NCBI GenBank assembly: GCA_046349355.1
Contig: JAXMCM010000020.1
Location: forward strand, 124,001-188,000
DNA length: 64,000 nucleotides
Reading direction: 5' to 3'
Source: CALKJU01 sp046349355
GTDB taxonomy: Bacteria; Pseudomonadota; Alphaproteobacteria; Geminicoccales; Geminicoccaceae
Under the pieces are notes generated by a model. The model did no database searches. It was not told where the DNA came from and worked only from the letters and a program-made list of their open reading frames with translations. Of this stretch, positions 1 to 8,070 are shown one piece after another; position 1 is the stretch's first letter; each line of letters starts with the position of its first letter. Position numbers and translations under genes: made by a program.

Positions 1-951
1 TCAGTTGGCGCCACGCAGGCCGCGGGTCAGCGCGTCGAGCACCGCCATCCGCACCGCCACGCCCATCTCGACCTGGTCGAGGATGGCGCTCCGGTCGAAG
101 TCGTCGGCGACGACCCCGTCGATCTCGACGCCGCGGTTCATCGGCCCCGGGTGCATCACCAGGGCGTCGGGCCGGGCCGCCGCCAGCTTGTCGTAGGTCA
201 GCCCGTAGAAGTGGAAGTACTCGCGGACCGACGGCACGTAGCTGCCCTGCATCCGCTCCGTTTGCAGGCGCAGCATCATCACCACGTCCACCCCGTCGAG
301 GCCGCGGCGCATGTCGGTGAAGACCTCGACACCCCAGTCGGCGACGTGGCCGGGCAGCAGGGTCGGCGGACCGACCAGCCGCACCCGCGCTCCCAGCGTC
401 AGCAGCAGCAGGATGTTGGAGCGTGCCACCCGCGAGTGCAGCAGGTCGCCGCAGATGGCGACGACGAGGCCGGCGATGTGGCCCTTGCGGCGACGGATGG
501 TCAGCGCGTCGAGGAGCGCCTGGGTCGGGTGCTCGTGGCTGCCGTCGCCGGCATTGATGACGGCACAGCGGACATGCCGGGCGAGCAGCCCGACCGCACC
601 GCTCTCGGCATGGCGCACCACCAGCACGTCCGGGTGCATGGCGTTCAGCGTCATCGCCGTGTCGATCAGTGTCTCGCCCTTCTTGATGGACGAGCCTTCG
701 ACCGACATGTTCACGACGTCGGCGCCCAGCCGCTTGCCGGCCAGCTCGAACGACGTCCGGGTACGCGTCGAGTTCTCGAAGAACAGGTTGATCTGCGTCA
801 GTCCGCGCAGCAGGTCGAGCTTCTTGGGCGTTGCCCGCCCGAGTTCGGCGTAGCCCTCGGCGCGGTCGAGGAGGTCCTCGATCTCCCACGACTCCAGGCC
901 CTCGATGCCGAGCAGATGCTGGCGACGGTAGGCGAGGCTGGGGTCGCGCAT
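1..951 (-). CDS. pyrB: Aspartate carbamoyltransferase catalytic chain
   Basis: Catalyses carbamoyl phosphate plus L-aspartate to N-carbamoyl-L-aspartate, the committed step of pyrimidine synthesis, in the cytoplasm. The 316-residue protein carries the carbamoyl-phosphate motif STRTRTSFE (about residues 61-69), the loop lysines around K90-K91, and HPTQ (141-144), all diagnostic for this family. Length is normal for a PyrB chain. I chose the ATG at 951 because the protein MRDPSLAYRRQHLLG begins like known homologues; the open frame extends further upstream but runs into the divergent gene. The TGA lies at the very first bases, so a dihydroorotase gene (pyrC), the usual downstream partner, would sit just outside the window. 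No pyrI regulatory chain is visible. Confidence 0.97.
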   Translation of the reverse strand: MRDPSLAYRRQHLLGIEGLESWEIEDLLDRAEGYAELGRATPKKLDLLRGLTQINLFFENSTRTRTSFELAGKRLGADVVNMSVEGSSIKKGETLIDTAMTLNAMHPDVLVVRHAESGAVGLLARHVRCAVINAGDGSHEHPTQALLDALTIRRRKGHIAGLVVAICGDLLHSRVARSNILLLLTLGARVRLVGPPTLLPGHVADWGVEVFTDMRRGLDGVDVVMMLRLQTERMQGSYVPSVREYFHFYGLTYDKLAAARPDALVMHPGPMNRGVEIDGVVADDFDRSAILDQVEMGVAVRMAVLDALTRGLRGAN

Positions 952-1031
952 GTCGGTGCGCTTATGCCCCTGCCCCCGTCCGCCGGCAAGCCGAGCGGAA
1001 GGATTTGCCGCGAGCATCGTCGGTACGGACG

Positions 1032-1388
1032 ATGCTGCAACGACGCGCCCTGCTCCTCGCCCTGGCGGCAATTCCGTTTGCCGCCCCGGCCCGTGCCGGC
1101 TCGCCCTGGCGGCAGACCGGCAGGGCGTCGTGGTACCGGGCGCACCAGGGCATCACCGCCAGCGGAGCGCGGCAGGCCGCGGATGCCCTCACGGCGGCGC
1201 ATCGCAGCCTTCCGTTCGGCAGCCGGATCCGTGTCACCAACCTGCGCAACGGCCGCTCGCTCGAGGTCATCGTCACCGACCGAGGACCGTTCACGCGCGG
1301 ACGGATCCTCGACGTGTCGGAGGCATCCGCCCGGCGCCTCGGCTTCCTCGCTGCCGGGACGGCCGAGGTGCTGGTCGAGACGGCCTGA
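1032..1388 (+). CDS. RlpA-like double-psi beta-barrel protein
   Basis: Small exported protein of 118 residues related to RlpA septal lytic transglycosylases and expansin-like barrels. An N-terminal signal peptide (MLQRRALLLALAAIPFAAPA, cleavage near residue 22) precedes a single double-psi beta-barrel with the usual landmarks: GRASWYRAHQGITASG, a hydrophobic SLPFGSRIRVTNL strand, VTDRGPF and GRILDVSEASARRLG. In the family the conserved Asp of TDRGPF is central to activity. There is no SPOR domain, so this is the short form rather than full RlpA. It is divergent from pyrB, with 80 bases between their starts that must hold both promoters. The exact substrate cannot be told from the sequence. 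Confidence 0.88.
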   Translation: MLQRRALLLALAAIPFAAPARAGSPWRQTGRASWYRAHQGITASGARQAADALTAAHRSLPFGSRIRVTNLRNGRSLEVIVTDRGPFTRGRILDVSEASARRLGFLAAGTAEVLVETA

Positions 1389-1397
1389 GCCGGCGGC

Positions 1398-1949
1398 TCA
1401 GGTCTTCAGGCGAATCGCCGACGACACTTCCTGGGCCTCGACCGCCTCGAGCGGCGCCATCCCCGGGCGGCAGTAGATGGCGACGATGGCGGTCTGCGTC
1501 GCGTTGATCTGGCTGCCGGCCTCGGCATGCCGCTTCAGCTCGCGGAGGAGACCGATGCAGCGGGCGTCGCCGCCCAGGTCGAACGCCTGCCAGCTGGTGA
1601 CGGTGGCCCCGTCGTTCATCGACCCCGAATCCTGCCACTCGACCTTCGCGTCGTCGGGCAGCATGTCCGCCACCCAGCTCCGCGGCGAGCGCGTGGAGAA
1701 GGCGTAGTCGCTGTGGGCCTCGAGGTAGGTGACGATGGCGAACTTCGACCCGCCGGACTTGCGCATGGTCCAGACATGGATGCCGGTCGCCGAGTCGATG
1801 CCATGCTTGTACTGGGGCGGCTTGCTGTCGAGGCCGCTCATGGTGAACTCGACCGGGAACTCCTCGGCCGTCGTCGGCTTGTCGATCATCTCGTGCGAGC
1901 AGGCTGCCAGTCCGGCGACCGTGGCGAGCGCGATCAGCAACCGCTTCAT
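1398..1949 (-). CDS. Predicted lipoprotein of unknown function
   Basis: A 183-residue protein that I do not recognise as a named family. It starts with a lipoprotein signal peptide (MKRLLIALATVAGLAAC) whose lipobox LAAC places the modified cysteine at residue 17, so the mature protein should be membrane-anchored and periplasm-facing. The start is supported by a strong AGGAGG ribosome binding site six bases upstream. The mature part is soluble, with a second cysteine pair late in the chain (DARCIGLL and AIYCRPGM) that could form a disulfide. It is convergent with the RlpA-like gene and divergent from the YqaA-like gene. No catalytic motif is visible. Confidence 0.8.
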   Translation of the reverse strand: MKRLLIALATVAGLAACSHEMIDKPTTAEEFPVEFTMSGLDSKPPQYKHGIDSATGIHVWTMRKSGGSKFAIVTYLEAHSDYAFSTRSPRSWVADMLPDDAKVEWQDSGSMNDGATVTSWQAFDLGGDARCIGLLRELKRHAEAGSQINATQTAIVAIYCRPGMAPLEAVEAQEVSSAIRLKT

Positions 1950-2071
1950 GAGAGCCTCCTGCAATACCTGCCTGTAAGCTGTTGGCAACGCGCGGCGTAT
2001 GTGCCGAAACGCACGCCTTGCGAAATGAGCGGGCCGCCCTACCTGCGCTGCGGATTCGACGACGAGGCACG

Positions 2072-2518
2072 ATGGAGACGGCGGCTCTTCTCGGCGGACT
2101 GTTCGCGAGCGCCATGCTCGCCGCCACGATCATCCCCGGCGCTTCGGAGGTCGTCCTTGCCAGCCTCCAGCTGAAGGGCTTCAACCCGCTGATGCTGTGG
2201 GGCGTGGCGACCTGCGGCAACGTGCTGGGGTCGCTCGGCAACTGGTGGCTCGGCCGGGCGGCGCTGCGCTGGCGCGACCGGCGCTGGTTCCCGGTCAAGC
2301 CTGCCGCGCTGGAGAAGGCCACAGCCTGGTTCAATCGCTGGGGACAGCCTGCCTTGCTGCTGAGCTGGCTGCCGGGCGTCGGCGATGCCTTCACCGTGGC
2401 GGCCGGCGTCCTGCGGGTGCCCCTGCTGACCTTCCTCCTGCTGGTCGCCGTCGCCAAGGGGGCGCGCTACGCCGTGCTGCTGGGCGCCGTCGCCGGCGTC
2501 GACCACCTGTTCCTCTAG
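2072..2518 (+). CDS. YqaA/DedA-related small membrane protein
   Basis: A 148-residue inner-membrane protein of the VTT (SNARE-associated/DedA-like) class closest to YqaA. The sequence shows a first hydrophobic helix with the re-entrant-like segment TIIPGASEV, then NVLGSLGNWWLGR, a basic loop, and the characteristic SWLPGVGDAFTVAAGVLR before two further hydrophobic helices. In DedA-type proteins the acidic and proline residues in these segments are thought to sit in a membrane-embedded re-entrant loop; the transported substrate of YqaA proteins is not established. The ATG at 2072 is chosen because the signal-like helix begins there. Its TAG stop overlaps the TAG stop of convergent mepA within a shared CTAG. 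Confidence 0.85.
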   Translation: METAALLGGLFASAMLAATIIPGASEVVLASLQLKGFNPLMLWGVATCGNVLGSLGNWWLGRAALRWRDRRWFPVKPAALEKATAWFNRWGQPALLLSWLPGVGDAFTVAAGVLRVPLLTFLLLVAVAKGARYAVLLGAVAGVDHLFL

Positions 2519-3378
2519 CGTTCCAGCAGCACGTCACGGCAATCCGCCGGCAGGTCCGCGAGCTTCAGCGGTTCCGGCGCGGGCAGCGGCTTGTCCGGCT
2601 TCTTCCATGGCTCGTCGGAAAGCCACCAGGCCAGCTCTTCGCCGCAGCCGTCGCCCGCCGGCGTCGGATCCTGCGGGCGGCATTGCGGCTGGTCGGCCGG
2701 GCAGCGGATGCGGATGTGGAAGTGCGCGTCGTGCCCCCACCAGGGCCGCACCTTGCGCAGCCAGTCCCGATCGTCGCCCGCCGCCTTGCACAGGGCCTGC
2801 TTGATGCCGGGATGGACGAAGATCCGCTCGACCTCCGGGAACAGCGCGGCGCGGCGGATGACCGCCACCTGCGCCGGTCCGAAGCGGGACGGATCCACCT
2901 GCCGCGTGCCGTCGGCGAGCATCGAGACGGCCGACATGGATTCGCGCTCCTCGACCGTCAGGACCCGGTCGGGCATCGGCGTCAGCCAGAGGTCGGCATC
3001 GAGGCCGATCTGATGCGACGCGTGGCCGGTCCGCATCGGCCCGCCGCGCGGCTGGGCGATGTCACCCACCAGCAGCCCCGGCCAGCCCTCGGCCTGCGCC
3101 GCCTCCGCGAGCCGCTCGATCAGGTCGATGAGATCGGGATGGCCCCAGGTCCGGTTGCGCGACAGGCGCATCGCCTGCCAGGCCTTGCCGTCGATCGGCA
3201 GCGACACCGCGCCGGCAATGCAGCCCTTGGCGTAGGTGCCGATGACCCTGGGTGCCGGCGCCGGCGCCGGCGTCTCGATGGCGCCGAACAGCTCCTTGGC
3301 AGGCTTGGACTCGTCGATGGCCGCCCATGCCGGAAGCGGCACGGACCCCAGCAGGCAGGCGATCAGGAAGGCGCGCAC
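2515..3378 (-). CDS. mepA: Penicillin-insensitive murein endopeptidase
   Basis: A zinc-dependent LAS-family endopeptidase that cleaves D-Ala-meso-DAP crosslinks in peptidoglycan. The 287-residue protein has a signal peptide (MRAFLIACLLGSVPLPAWAA), then the metal-binding block RGGPMRTGHASHQIGLDAD (about 111-129; H119, H122 and the Asp are ligand positions) and the second block WWGHDAHFHIRI (about 213-224, ligand and catalytic histidines). A cysteine-rich tail CRPQDPTPAGDGC matches the disulfide-bonded C-terminus of MepA. Length agrees with the Escherichia coli enzyme. The 70 bases upstream, to the stop of the iolE-like gene, are short, so the two could be co-transcribed. Confidence 0.95.
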   Translation of the reverse strand: MRAFLIACLLGSVPLPAWAAIDESKPAKELFGAIETPAPAPAPRVIGTYAKGCIAGAVSLPIDGKAWQAMRLSRNRTWGHPDLIDLIERLAEAAQAEGWPGLLVGDIAQPRGGPMRTGHASHQIGLDADLWLTPMPDRVLTVEERESMSAVSMLADGTRQVDPSRFGPAQVAVIRRAALFPEVERIFVHPGIKQALCKAAGDDRDWLRKVRPWWGHDAHFHIRIRCPADQPQCRPQDPTPAGDGCGEELAWWLSDEPWKKPDKPLPAPEPLKLADLPADCRDVLLER

Positions 3379-3448
3379 GAACCGGAGGCTACACCGCGCC
3401 GCGCCGTCAGGACAACGACGCGGTGCAACCTGGGCGAGAGAAGGGCGC

Positions 3449-4354
3449 TCAGCCCTGGATCTGGAAGCCGGCCGCGGTAAACGCCTCGCGCAGCTCGTTG
3501 CAGCCCATTGTCGCGTACTTCAGCGGATTGGCCTTGGCCGGATCCTGCTCGGCCTCGACCACGGCCCAGCCGCTGTAGCCGATCTCCTTGAGGATGCGCG
3601 CGAACGGGCGGTAGTCGATGCAGCCCTCGGGATCGCCGGGCACGGTGAACACGCCCTCGAGCACGCCCTTGAGGAAGCTCCAGTGATTGCGGTGCACCTC
3701 GGCCAGCACCAGCGGCCGGATGTTCTTGCAATGCACGTGATTGATCCGCTGCCCCCAGCGGCGCGTCGTCGCCGGCACGTCGCCACCGGCGAAGGTCAGG
3801 TGCCCGGTATCGAGCAGCAGGCCGACGGCTGGGCCGGTGTTCTGCATCAGCAGGTCGACCTCGCGCTCCTTCTCGATCACCGTCCCCATGTGGTGGTGGA
3901 AGGTCATCGGGATGCCCTCGGCCTTCATCCACTCCGCGAACTTCGTCAGCTTCTCGCCGTAGGCCGGGAACTCGCTCTCCGGCATCACCGGCCGGTCCGC
4001 CACCGGCGTGTCCATGTCGGCCTGCACGGTGCCGGTGGTCTCGGCGTAGACCGCCACCTTCGCACCCGACTTCATCAGCAGGTTCAGGTGGTCGGCGATG
4101 CGCTTCTTCTCGTCCTCGATCGACCGGGCGCGCAGCTCGCCCGAGAACCAGCCGGTGATCAGCTGCAGCCCGTGCTTGCCGAGGACGAGCCGCATCGTGT
4201 TCGGATCGTTGGGGAACTTGCCCCCCTTCTCGATGCCGCTGAAGCCGGCCTGCTTGGTCTCGGCGAGGCAGGTCTCGAGGGGCGTCTCGCCGCCGAGCTC
4301 CGGCATGTCGTCGTTCGACCAGCCGATCGGATTGATGCCGAGCCGGATTGCCAT
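3449..4354 (-). CDS. iolE: Myo-inosose-2 dehydratase (IolE-like TIM barrel)
   Basis: Predicted to dehydrate 2-keto-myo-inositol in inositol catabolism. The 301-residue protein opens with LGINPIGWSNDDMPELGG, the hallmark N-terminus of IolE within the xylose-isomerase-like TIM-barrel superfamily, followed by AGFSGIEKGGKFP. Metal-ligand-type residues appear in FHHHMGT, LLLDTGHLTFAGGD and INHVHCKNIRP. A ribosome binding site GGAGG precedes the ATG at 4354. It is isolated: no other iol gene (iolB, iolC, iolD, iolG) is in this window, so it may serve a dispersed inositol pathway or act on a related keto-polyol. Family assignment is firm; the exact substrate is inferred from resemblance. Confidence 0.87.
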   Translation of the reverse strand: MAIRLGINPIGWSNDDMPELGGETPLETCLAETKQAGFSGIEKGGKFPNDPNTMRLVLGKHGLQLITGWFSGELRARSIEDEKKRIADHLNLLMKSGAKVAVYAETTGTVQADMDTPVADRPVMPESEFPAYGEKLTKFAEWMKAEGIPMTFHHHMGTVIEKEREVDLLMQNTGPAVGLLLDTGHLTFAGGDVPATTRRWGQRINHVHCKNIRPLVLAEVHRNHWSFLKGVLEGVFTVPGDPEGCIDYRPFARILKEIGYSGWAVVEAEQDPAKANPLKYATMGCNELREAFTAAGFQIQG

Positions 4355-4436
4355 GGGCCGCCTCCCCTGTTGCGCCGCGGGCCGGAACCTCGACCAGCGG
4401 CGGCCCGGCGTCAACCGTTGCCGCCGCCCGCCGAGC

Positions 4437-4598
4437 CTACGCCTCCGGCTTGTCCTCGGTGCGGGTCTCGCCCGCTCCTTCCTCGCGCTCCGGCTCGGTC
4501 GTGGCCTGCCGGCGCGCCGCCTTCTCGGCCTTCTTCTCGGCCTTCAGACGCTCGCGCTCCTGGCGCTCGAAACGGTAGTTGGGCTTGCGCGGGGCCAT
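4437..4598 (-). CDS. Small highly charged conserved protein (53 aa)
   Basis: A 53-residue protein beginning MAPRKPNYRFERQER and continuing as an uninterrupted stretch of Lys, Arg and Glu likely to form a charged helix (KAEKKAEKAARRQ), with an acidic tail. Short proteins with this KPNYRFER start are widespread and unstudied in Alphaproteobacteria as I remember them. A good ribosome binding site (GAGGAGT, four bases before the ATG at 4598) supports it as a real gene in spite of its size. Nothing in the sequence indicates a function; binding to RNA or ribosomes would be a guess from charge alone. The 183 bases between it and terC hold no recognisable gene. Confidence 0.7.
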   Translation of the reverse strand: MAPRKPNYRFERQERERLKAEKKAEKAARRQATTEPEREEGAGETRTEDKPEA

Positions 4599-4781
4599 GG
4601 CACTCCTCGTGGTCGCAGTGGCGGCGGTCAACGGCGCCGGGCAGGGGTTGCGGCGGGGAGGGCCGGCGCGGCCACCGTCGCGGTGCCGCGCCGCCGGACG
4701 CTGAACAGCGCGTCCCCGATGCCGCAAGGATCGGCTACTAGGCAGCCGCCTGCAAGCCCCCACCCACCCCGCGTCACCGCG

Positions 4782-5789
4782 TCAGGCCTTGGCGGCATGC
4801 CCGGCCTTTCCGTCGTCGCCGTCGCGGCGCGTCCGCCACAGGCTGTACAGCACGCCGCCCAGGAGCAGGCCGAAGGTCACCGTCAGCGACAGCACGGCCG
4901 GAACCTTGCCGATGATGCCGACGGCGAAGATCTTGGCACCGATGAACACGAGCACGAGCGCCAGCGCGTACTTGAGGTACTTGAAGCGGTGGATCGCCGC
5001 CGCCAGCGCGAAGTACAGCGCGCGCAGGCCGAGGATGGCGAAGATGTTGCTCGTGTAGACGATGAACGGATCCTGCGTGATGGCGAAGATCGCCGGCACG
5101 GAGTCGACCGCGAAGATCAGGTCGGCGATCTCGATCAGCACCAGCGCCAGCGCCAGCGGGGTCAGCCAGGTCACCAGCTTGCCGGTCTTCGGGTCGGGCC
5201 GCTGCACGGTGAACCGCTCGCCGTGCAGCTCGTCCGTGACACGCATGTGCCGGCGCATGAAGCGCAACACCGGATTGCTGCCGATGTCGGCCGGCTTGTC
5301 GGAGATCATCAGCATCTTGATGCCGGTGATCAGCAGGAAGGCGCCGAACACGTAGAGGATCCAGCTGAACTGCGAGACCAGCGTGGCCCCCAGCCCGATC
5401 ATGATCGCGCGCAGCACGATCACGCCGAGGATGCCCCAGAACAGCACGCGGTGCTGGTACAGCCGCGGGATCGCGAAGTAGCCGAAGATCAGGGCGATGA
5501 CGAACACGTTGTCCATCGCCAGGCTCTTCTCGATGAGAAAGCCGGTGACGTACTCCATGCCGCTGGTCGGGCCCATGTACCACCAGACCCAGCCGCCGAA
5601 GAGCAGCGCCACGACGATGTAGAAGGTCGAGAGGATCAGGCTCTCGCGGACCCCGATCTCGCGCTGGTCGCGATGCAGGACGCCGAGGTCGAAGGCGAGC
5701 AGGGCAGCGACGATGCCGATGAAGACAAGCCACATCCAGCCGGGCTTGCCGAGAAACTCGCCGAACAGGAACGGATCTAGAAGATCCAC
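4782..5789 (-). CDS. TerC family integral membrane protein
   Basis: A 335-residue polytopic membrane protein of the TerC/Alx family, members of which export manganese or protect metalloenzymes loaded during export. Family landmarks are LLAFDLGVLHR, the acidic helix SLAMDNVFVIALIFG, a central cytoplasmic loop rich in charge (HMRVTDELHGERFTV), and VLIEIADLIFAVDSVPAIFAI with membrane-embedded Asp residues proposed to bind metal. I start at the GTG at 5789 because an almost ideal GGGAGGGG ribosome binding site lies just before it and homologues begin with this short N-terminus. The leader upstream contains a long stem-loop. TerC/Alx genes elsewhere are often controlled by manganese riboswitches, but I could not confirm that motif here. 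Confidence 0.9.
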   Translation of the reverse strand: MDLLDPFLFGEFLGKPGWMWLVFIGIVAALLAFDLGVLHRDQREIGVRESLILSTFYIVVALLFGGWVWWYMGPTSGMEYVTGFLIEKSLAMDNVFVIALIFGYFAIPRLYQHRVLFWGILGVIVLRAIMIGLGATLVSQFSWILYVFGAFLLITGIKMLMISDKPADIGSNPVLRFMRRHMRVTDELHGERFTVQRPDPKTGKLVTWLTPLALALVLIEIADLIFAVDSVPAIFAITQDPFIVYTSNIFAILGLRALYFALAAAIHRFKYLKYALALVLVFIGAKIFAVGIIGKVPAVLSLTVTFGLLLGGVLYSLWRTRRDGDDGKAGHAAKA

Positions 5790-5891
5790 GGGCCCCTCCC
5801 TTTGCGATGGCAGATCGCGCATCCGACATGACGGGGTGTCCGCCAGAGGGGCCCGGCTACGCTTGAGGGGCGAGATAGGAAGGCGGCGCGT

Positions 5892-5944
5892 AGCGTCAAG
5901 GCCTCGCCGAGCGAAGACGATTGCCTCGGCACGCCCTTGACGCT
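5892..5944 (-). repeat. Nested inverted repeat in the terC leader
   Basis: A perfect 10-base inverted repeat (5892-5901 pairs with 5935-5944) encloses a second 6-base stem (5906-5911 with 5925-5930). On the minus strand this folds as a long hairpin about 100 bases upstream of the terC GTG, a position suited to a structured mRNA leader or an operator. On the plus strand it lies just upstream of the endonuclease-like gene at 5981, so it could belong to either side. No T-run follows, so it is not an obvious intrinsic terminator. Confidence 0.5.
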
Positions 5945-5980
5945 TAGCTGGCCGATGAAGGTTCATCGCCGGTCGAACGG

Positions 5981-6766
5981 ATGCAGCGAAGGGCTCAACT
6001 CGTCGTCGCCTGTATCGCCGTCCTGGGCGGCATCGCGCTCGGGCGATCGGGCCTGATCGACGCCGGCCGCCAGCCGGCGGAGCCGGTCGTGGTCACCCTG
6101 ACGCCGACGACGCCCCGGCCCGCCGGCAGCGCCGCCGACGCCGACCGCGATGCCGTCCGCCACTGGCTCCATGAGCAGCTGAAGGCCGGTTCGGCGCTCG
6201 GCCCGAACGGGGTGGCGAGGGCTCTGGTCGTCGTCGACGAGGACACCAAGGACACCGCGCTGCTGCGGGTCCTGCCGAGCGGCCGGCTGCTGCCGAAGGA
6301 GGCAGGCGGCGAGGCATGGCAGCAGGCCGGCCTGTGGCCGGAGCGGCGCGGCCTCGCTCCGGGCTCGCTGGCCAGCGCCGACCTGCACAACGTGCGGGCG
6401 GTCGAAAGCGAGGTCGTGCCGGTGGTCGTCGACGTCGACTTCACCGACCAGCAGGGCCCCGGCCAGCTGGTACCCGCCGATGCGGTGAAGGGCGACATCG
6501 CCCGGGCGCTTTTCTACATGGCCCTGCGCTACGACGGGTCGGACGGCGGTCCGCGCCTCGACCTCGTCGTCGGCTCGGGCCGCGATGCCGGTGGCGGCGT
6601 GGGCGAGCTGTGCACGCTGCTCCGCTGGAACGAGCAGGACCGCGTCGATGTGGCCGAGCGGCGGCGCAACGAGCGGGTCGCCCGCTACCAGGGCAACCGC
6701 AACCCGTTCGTCGATCGCCCCGAGTTCGCCCGCGTCCTGTGGGGCTACCGGTGCCAGCGCCCATGA
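5981..6766 (+). CDS. Exported endonuclease-I-like protein, apparently lacking catalytic His
   Basis: A 261-residue protein with an N-terminal hydrophobic signal or anchor (VVACIAVLGGIAL). The C-terminal half matches the endonuclease I (EndA/NucM) family: GDIARALFYMALRY (171-184), a LCTLLRWNEQDRVDVAERRR block and RYQGNRNPFVDRPEFA. The middle should contain the beta-beta-alpha-metal active site, usually EHVWP plus an Asn for magnesium. Here the corresponding stretch reads AGLWPERRG (about 116-124) followed by DLHNVRAVESEVV, so the general-base His and the metal Asn seem to be missing. It may be a catalytically dead or binding-only relative. Its TGA overlaps the ATG of the next gene (ATGA), suggesting coupled translation. 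Confidence 0.72.
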   Translation: MQRRAQLVVACIAVLGGIALGRSGLIDAGRQPAEPVVVTLTPTTPRPAGSAADADRDAVRHWLHEQLKAGSALGPNGVARALVVVDEDTKDTALLRVLPSGRLLPKEAGGEAWQQAGLWPERRGLAPGSLASADLHNVRAVESEVVPVVVDVDFTDQQGPGQLVPADAVKGDIARALFYMALRYDGSDGGPRLDLVVGSGRDAGGGVGELCTLLRWNEQDRVDVAERRRNERVARYQGNRNPFVDRPEFARVLWGYRCQRP

Positions 6767-8058
6767 TCGACGACGGCGACGTGCTCGACGCCATCATCGC
6801 CGGACGGTTCGTCGATCCGGAGCATGGCACGCGCTTCCACTGCCCGATCGGCCGGCTTGTCGTCGCCGAGAGCCTGGATGGCGAGGAGGCGGCCCTCGTC
6901 GCCGGCCTGCGCCTCGGCCGCCGCATTGCTGTCGTCGCCGACGAGGCGACCTGGGACATCCTGGGCGGCCGGGTCGCCAGGGCCATCGGCGCCGCCACGA
7001 CGGTGGTGCTGAAGAAGCCGCCGGCCGATGCCGAGCAGGCCGAGGAGATCCGCCGCCGCACCCGTGACGCCGAGGCCCTCGTCGCGGTCGGCAGCGGCAC
7101 GGTCAGCGACCTGTGCAAGCTCGCGGCGCATCGCGACCGCCGGCGCTACGCCTGCTTTCCGACGGCTCCGACTTCGGTGGGCTATGTCACCGCGACCGCT
7201 TGCCTCCAGCAGCGCGGCGTGCGGGTCAGCCTGCCGGCTCGGCCGCCCGCGGGCCTGTTCGTCGACCTTGCCGTCCTTCGTCAAGCGCCGGCCCGCCTGA
7301 TCCGCGCCGGGATCGGCTGCTGCCTTGCCCGCTCGGTGAGCCAGGTCGATTCCTTGCTGGCGCACCACCTGCAGGGCGCCCCCCACGCCGACACGCCGTT
7401 CGATCTGGCCCTCGGCGAGGAAGGCGACCTGATCGAGCTCGCGCATCAGGATGGGCTCGATCCCGCCGCGGCGGTCCCGCTCCTGGTGCGGCTGCTCCTG
7501 CTGCTCGGCCTGGGCGAGGCGATGGCCCCGTCCGGCACGTCAGGCTCGGCCGGGCCGCATCTGGTCAGCCACTATGTCGACAGCCTCGCCATGCCGCGTC
7601 CGGGCTGCCTGCACGGCGAGCAGCTCGGTGTCGCCAGCCTCAGCCTCGCCCGGCTGCAGGGCGAGATCCTGGCGCGCCAGGAGCCGCCCGTGGTCGAGCC
7701 CACCTGGATCGACGAGGAGATGCTGCACGCCCGCTTCGGCCCGATCGCCGAGGACTGCATCAAGGCCCTCAAGCGCAAGGCCCTGGACCGCCAGGCGGCG
7801 GACCAGCTCAACAGCCGGCTCGCCAGCGACTGGCCACGGCTGCGGGCCAAGCTGCGCGGCGCTGCCGTTCCCGTGGCGAAGCTGGAGCGGCTGCAGCGCG
7901 AGCTGGGCCTGCCGTCGACTGCCGCCGAGGTCGGCATCCCCGCCGACTTCTACCGCGAGGCGGTGGTCAACGCCCGGGCGCTGCGGGACCGGTACGGCAT
8001 CCTCGATCTGGCCGGCGACGCCGGGCTGCTCGAGCTGTTTGCCGCCGGCCAGGGATGA
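6763..8058 (+). CDS. sn-glycerol-1-phosphate dehydrogenase-like enzyme (AraM/EgsA family)
   Basis: A 431-residue cytoplasmic NAD(P)-dependent dehydrogenase of the iron-type alcohol dehydrogenase fold, related to glycerol-1-phosphate dehydrogenases that reduce dihydroxyacetone phosphate. Diagnostic segments are VAVGSGTVSDLCKLAAH (nucleotide-binding glycine-rich turn), CFPTAPTSVGYVTATA, and metal-region histidines around HLVSHYVDSLA and CLHGEQLGVASL. The C-terminal helical domain is complete. The start ATG overlaps the preceding stop by four bases. G1P-type dehydrogenases are archaeal lipid enzymes and scattered bacterial ones such as Bacillus AraM; a polyol-phosphate substrate is possible here, but the precise one cannot be read from sequence. 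Confidence 0.83.
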   Translation: MIDDGDVLDAIIAGRFVDPEHGTRFHCPIGRLVVAESLDGEEAALVAGLRLGRRIAVVADEATWDILGGRVARAIGAATTVVLKKPPADAEQAEEIRRRTRDAEALVAVGSGTVSDLCKLAAHRDRRRYACFPTAPTSVGYVTATACLQQRGVRVSLPARPPAGLFVDLAVLRQAPARLIRAGIGCCLARSVSQVDSLLAHHLQGAPHADTPFDLALGEEGDLIELAHQDGLDPAAAVPLLVRLLLLLGLGEAMAPSGTSGSAGPHLVSHYVDSLAMPRPGCLHGEQLGVASLSLARLQGEILARQEPPVVEPTWIDEEMLHARFGPIAEDCIKALKRKALDRQAADQLNSRLASDWPRLRAKLRGAAVPVAKLERLQRELGLPSTAAEVGIPADFYREAVVNARALRDRYGILDLAGDAGLLELFAAGQG

Positions 8059-8070
8059 GTCCCGAGGATC

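Noticed and set aside
3240..3290. A GCCGGC-rich repeat in the mepA coding region
   Set aside because: It encodes an Ala-Pro linker (PAPAPAP) within MepA and has no sign of mobility or function at the DNA level.
5790..5980. yybP-ykoY manganese riboswitch upstream of terC
   Set aside because: Position is right and hairpins exist, but I could not match the conserved core; a covariance search is required, so it was not annotated as a riboswitch.
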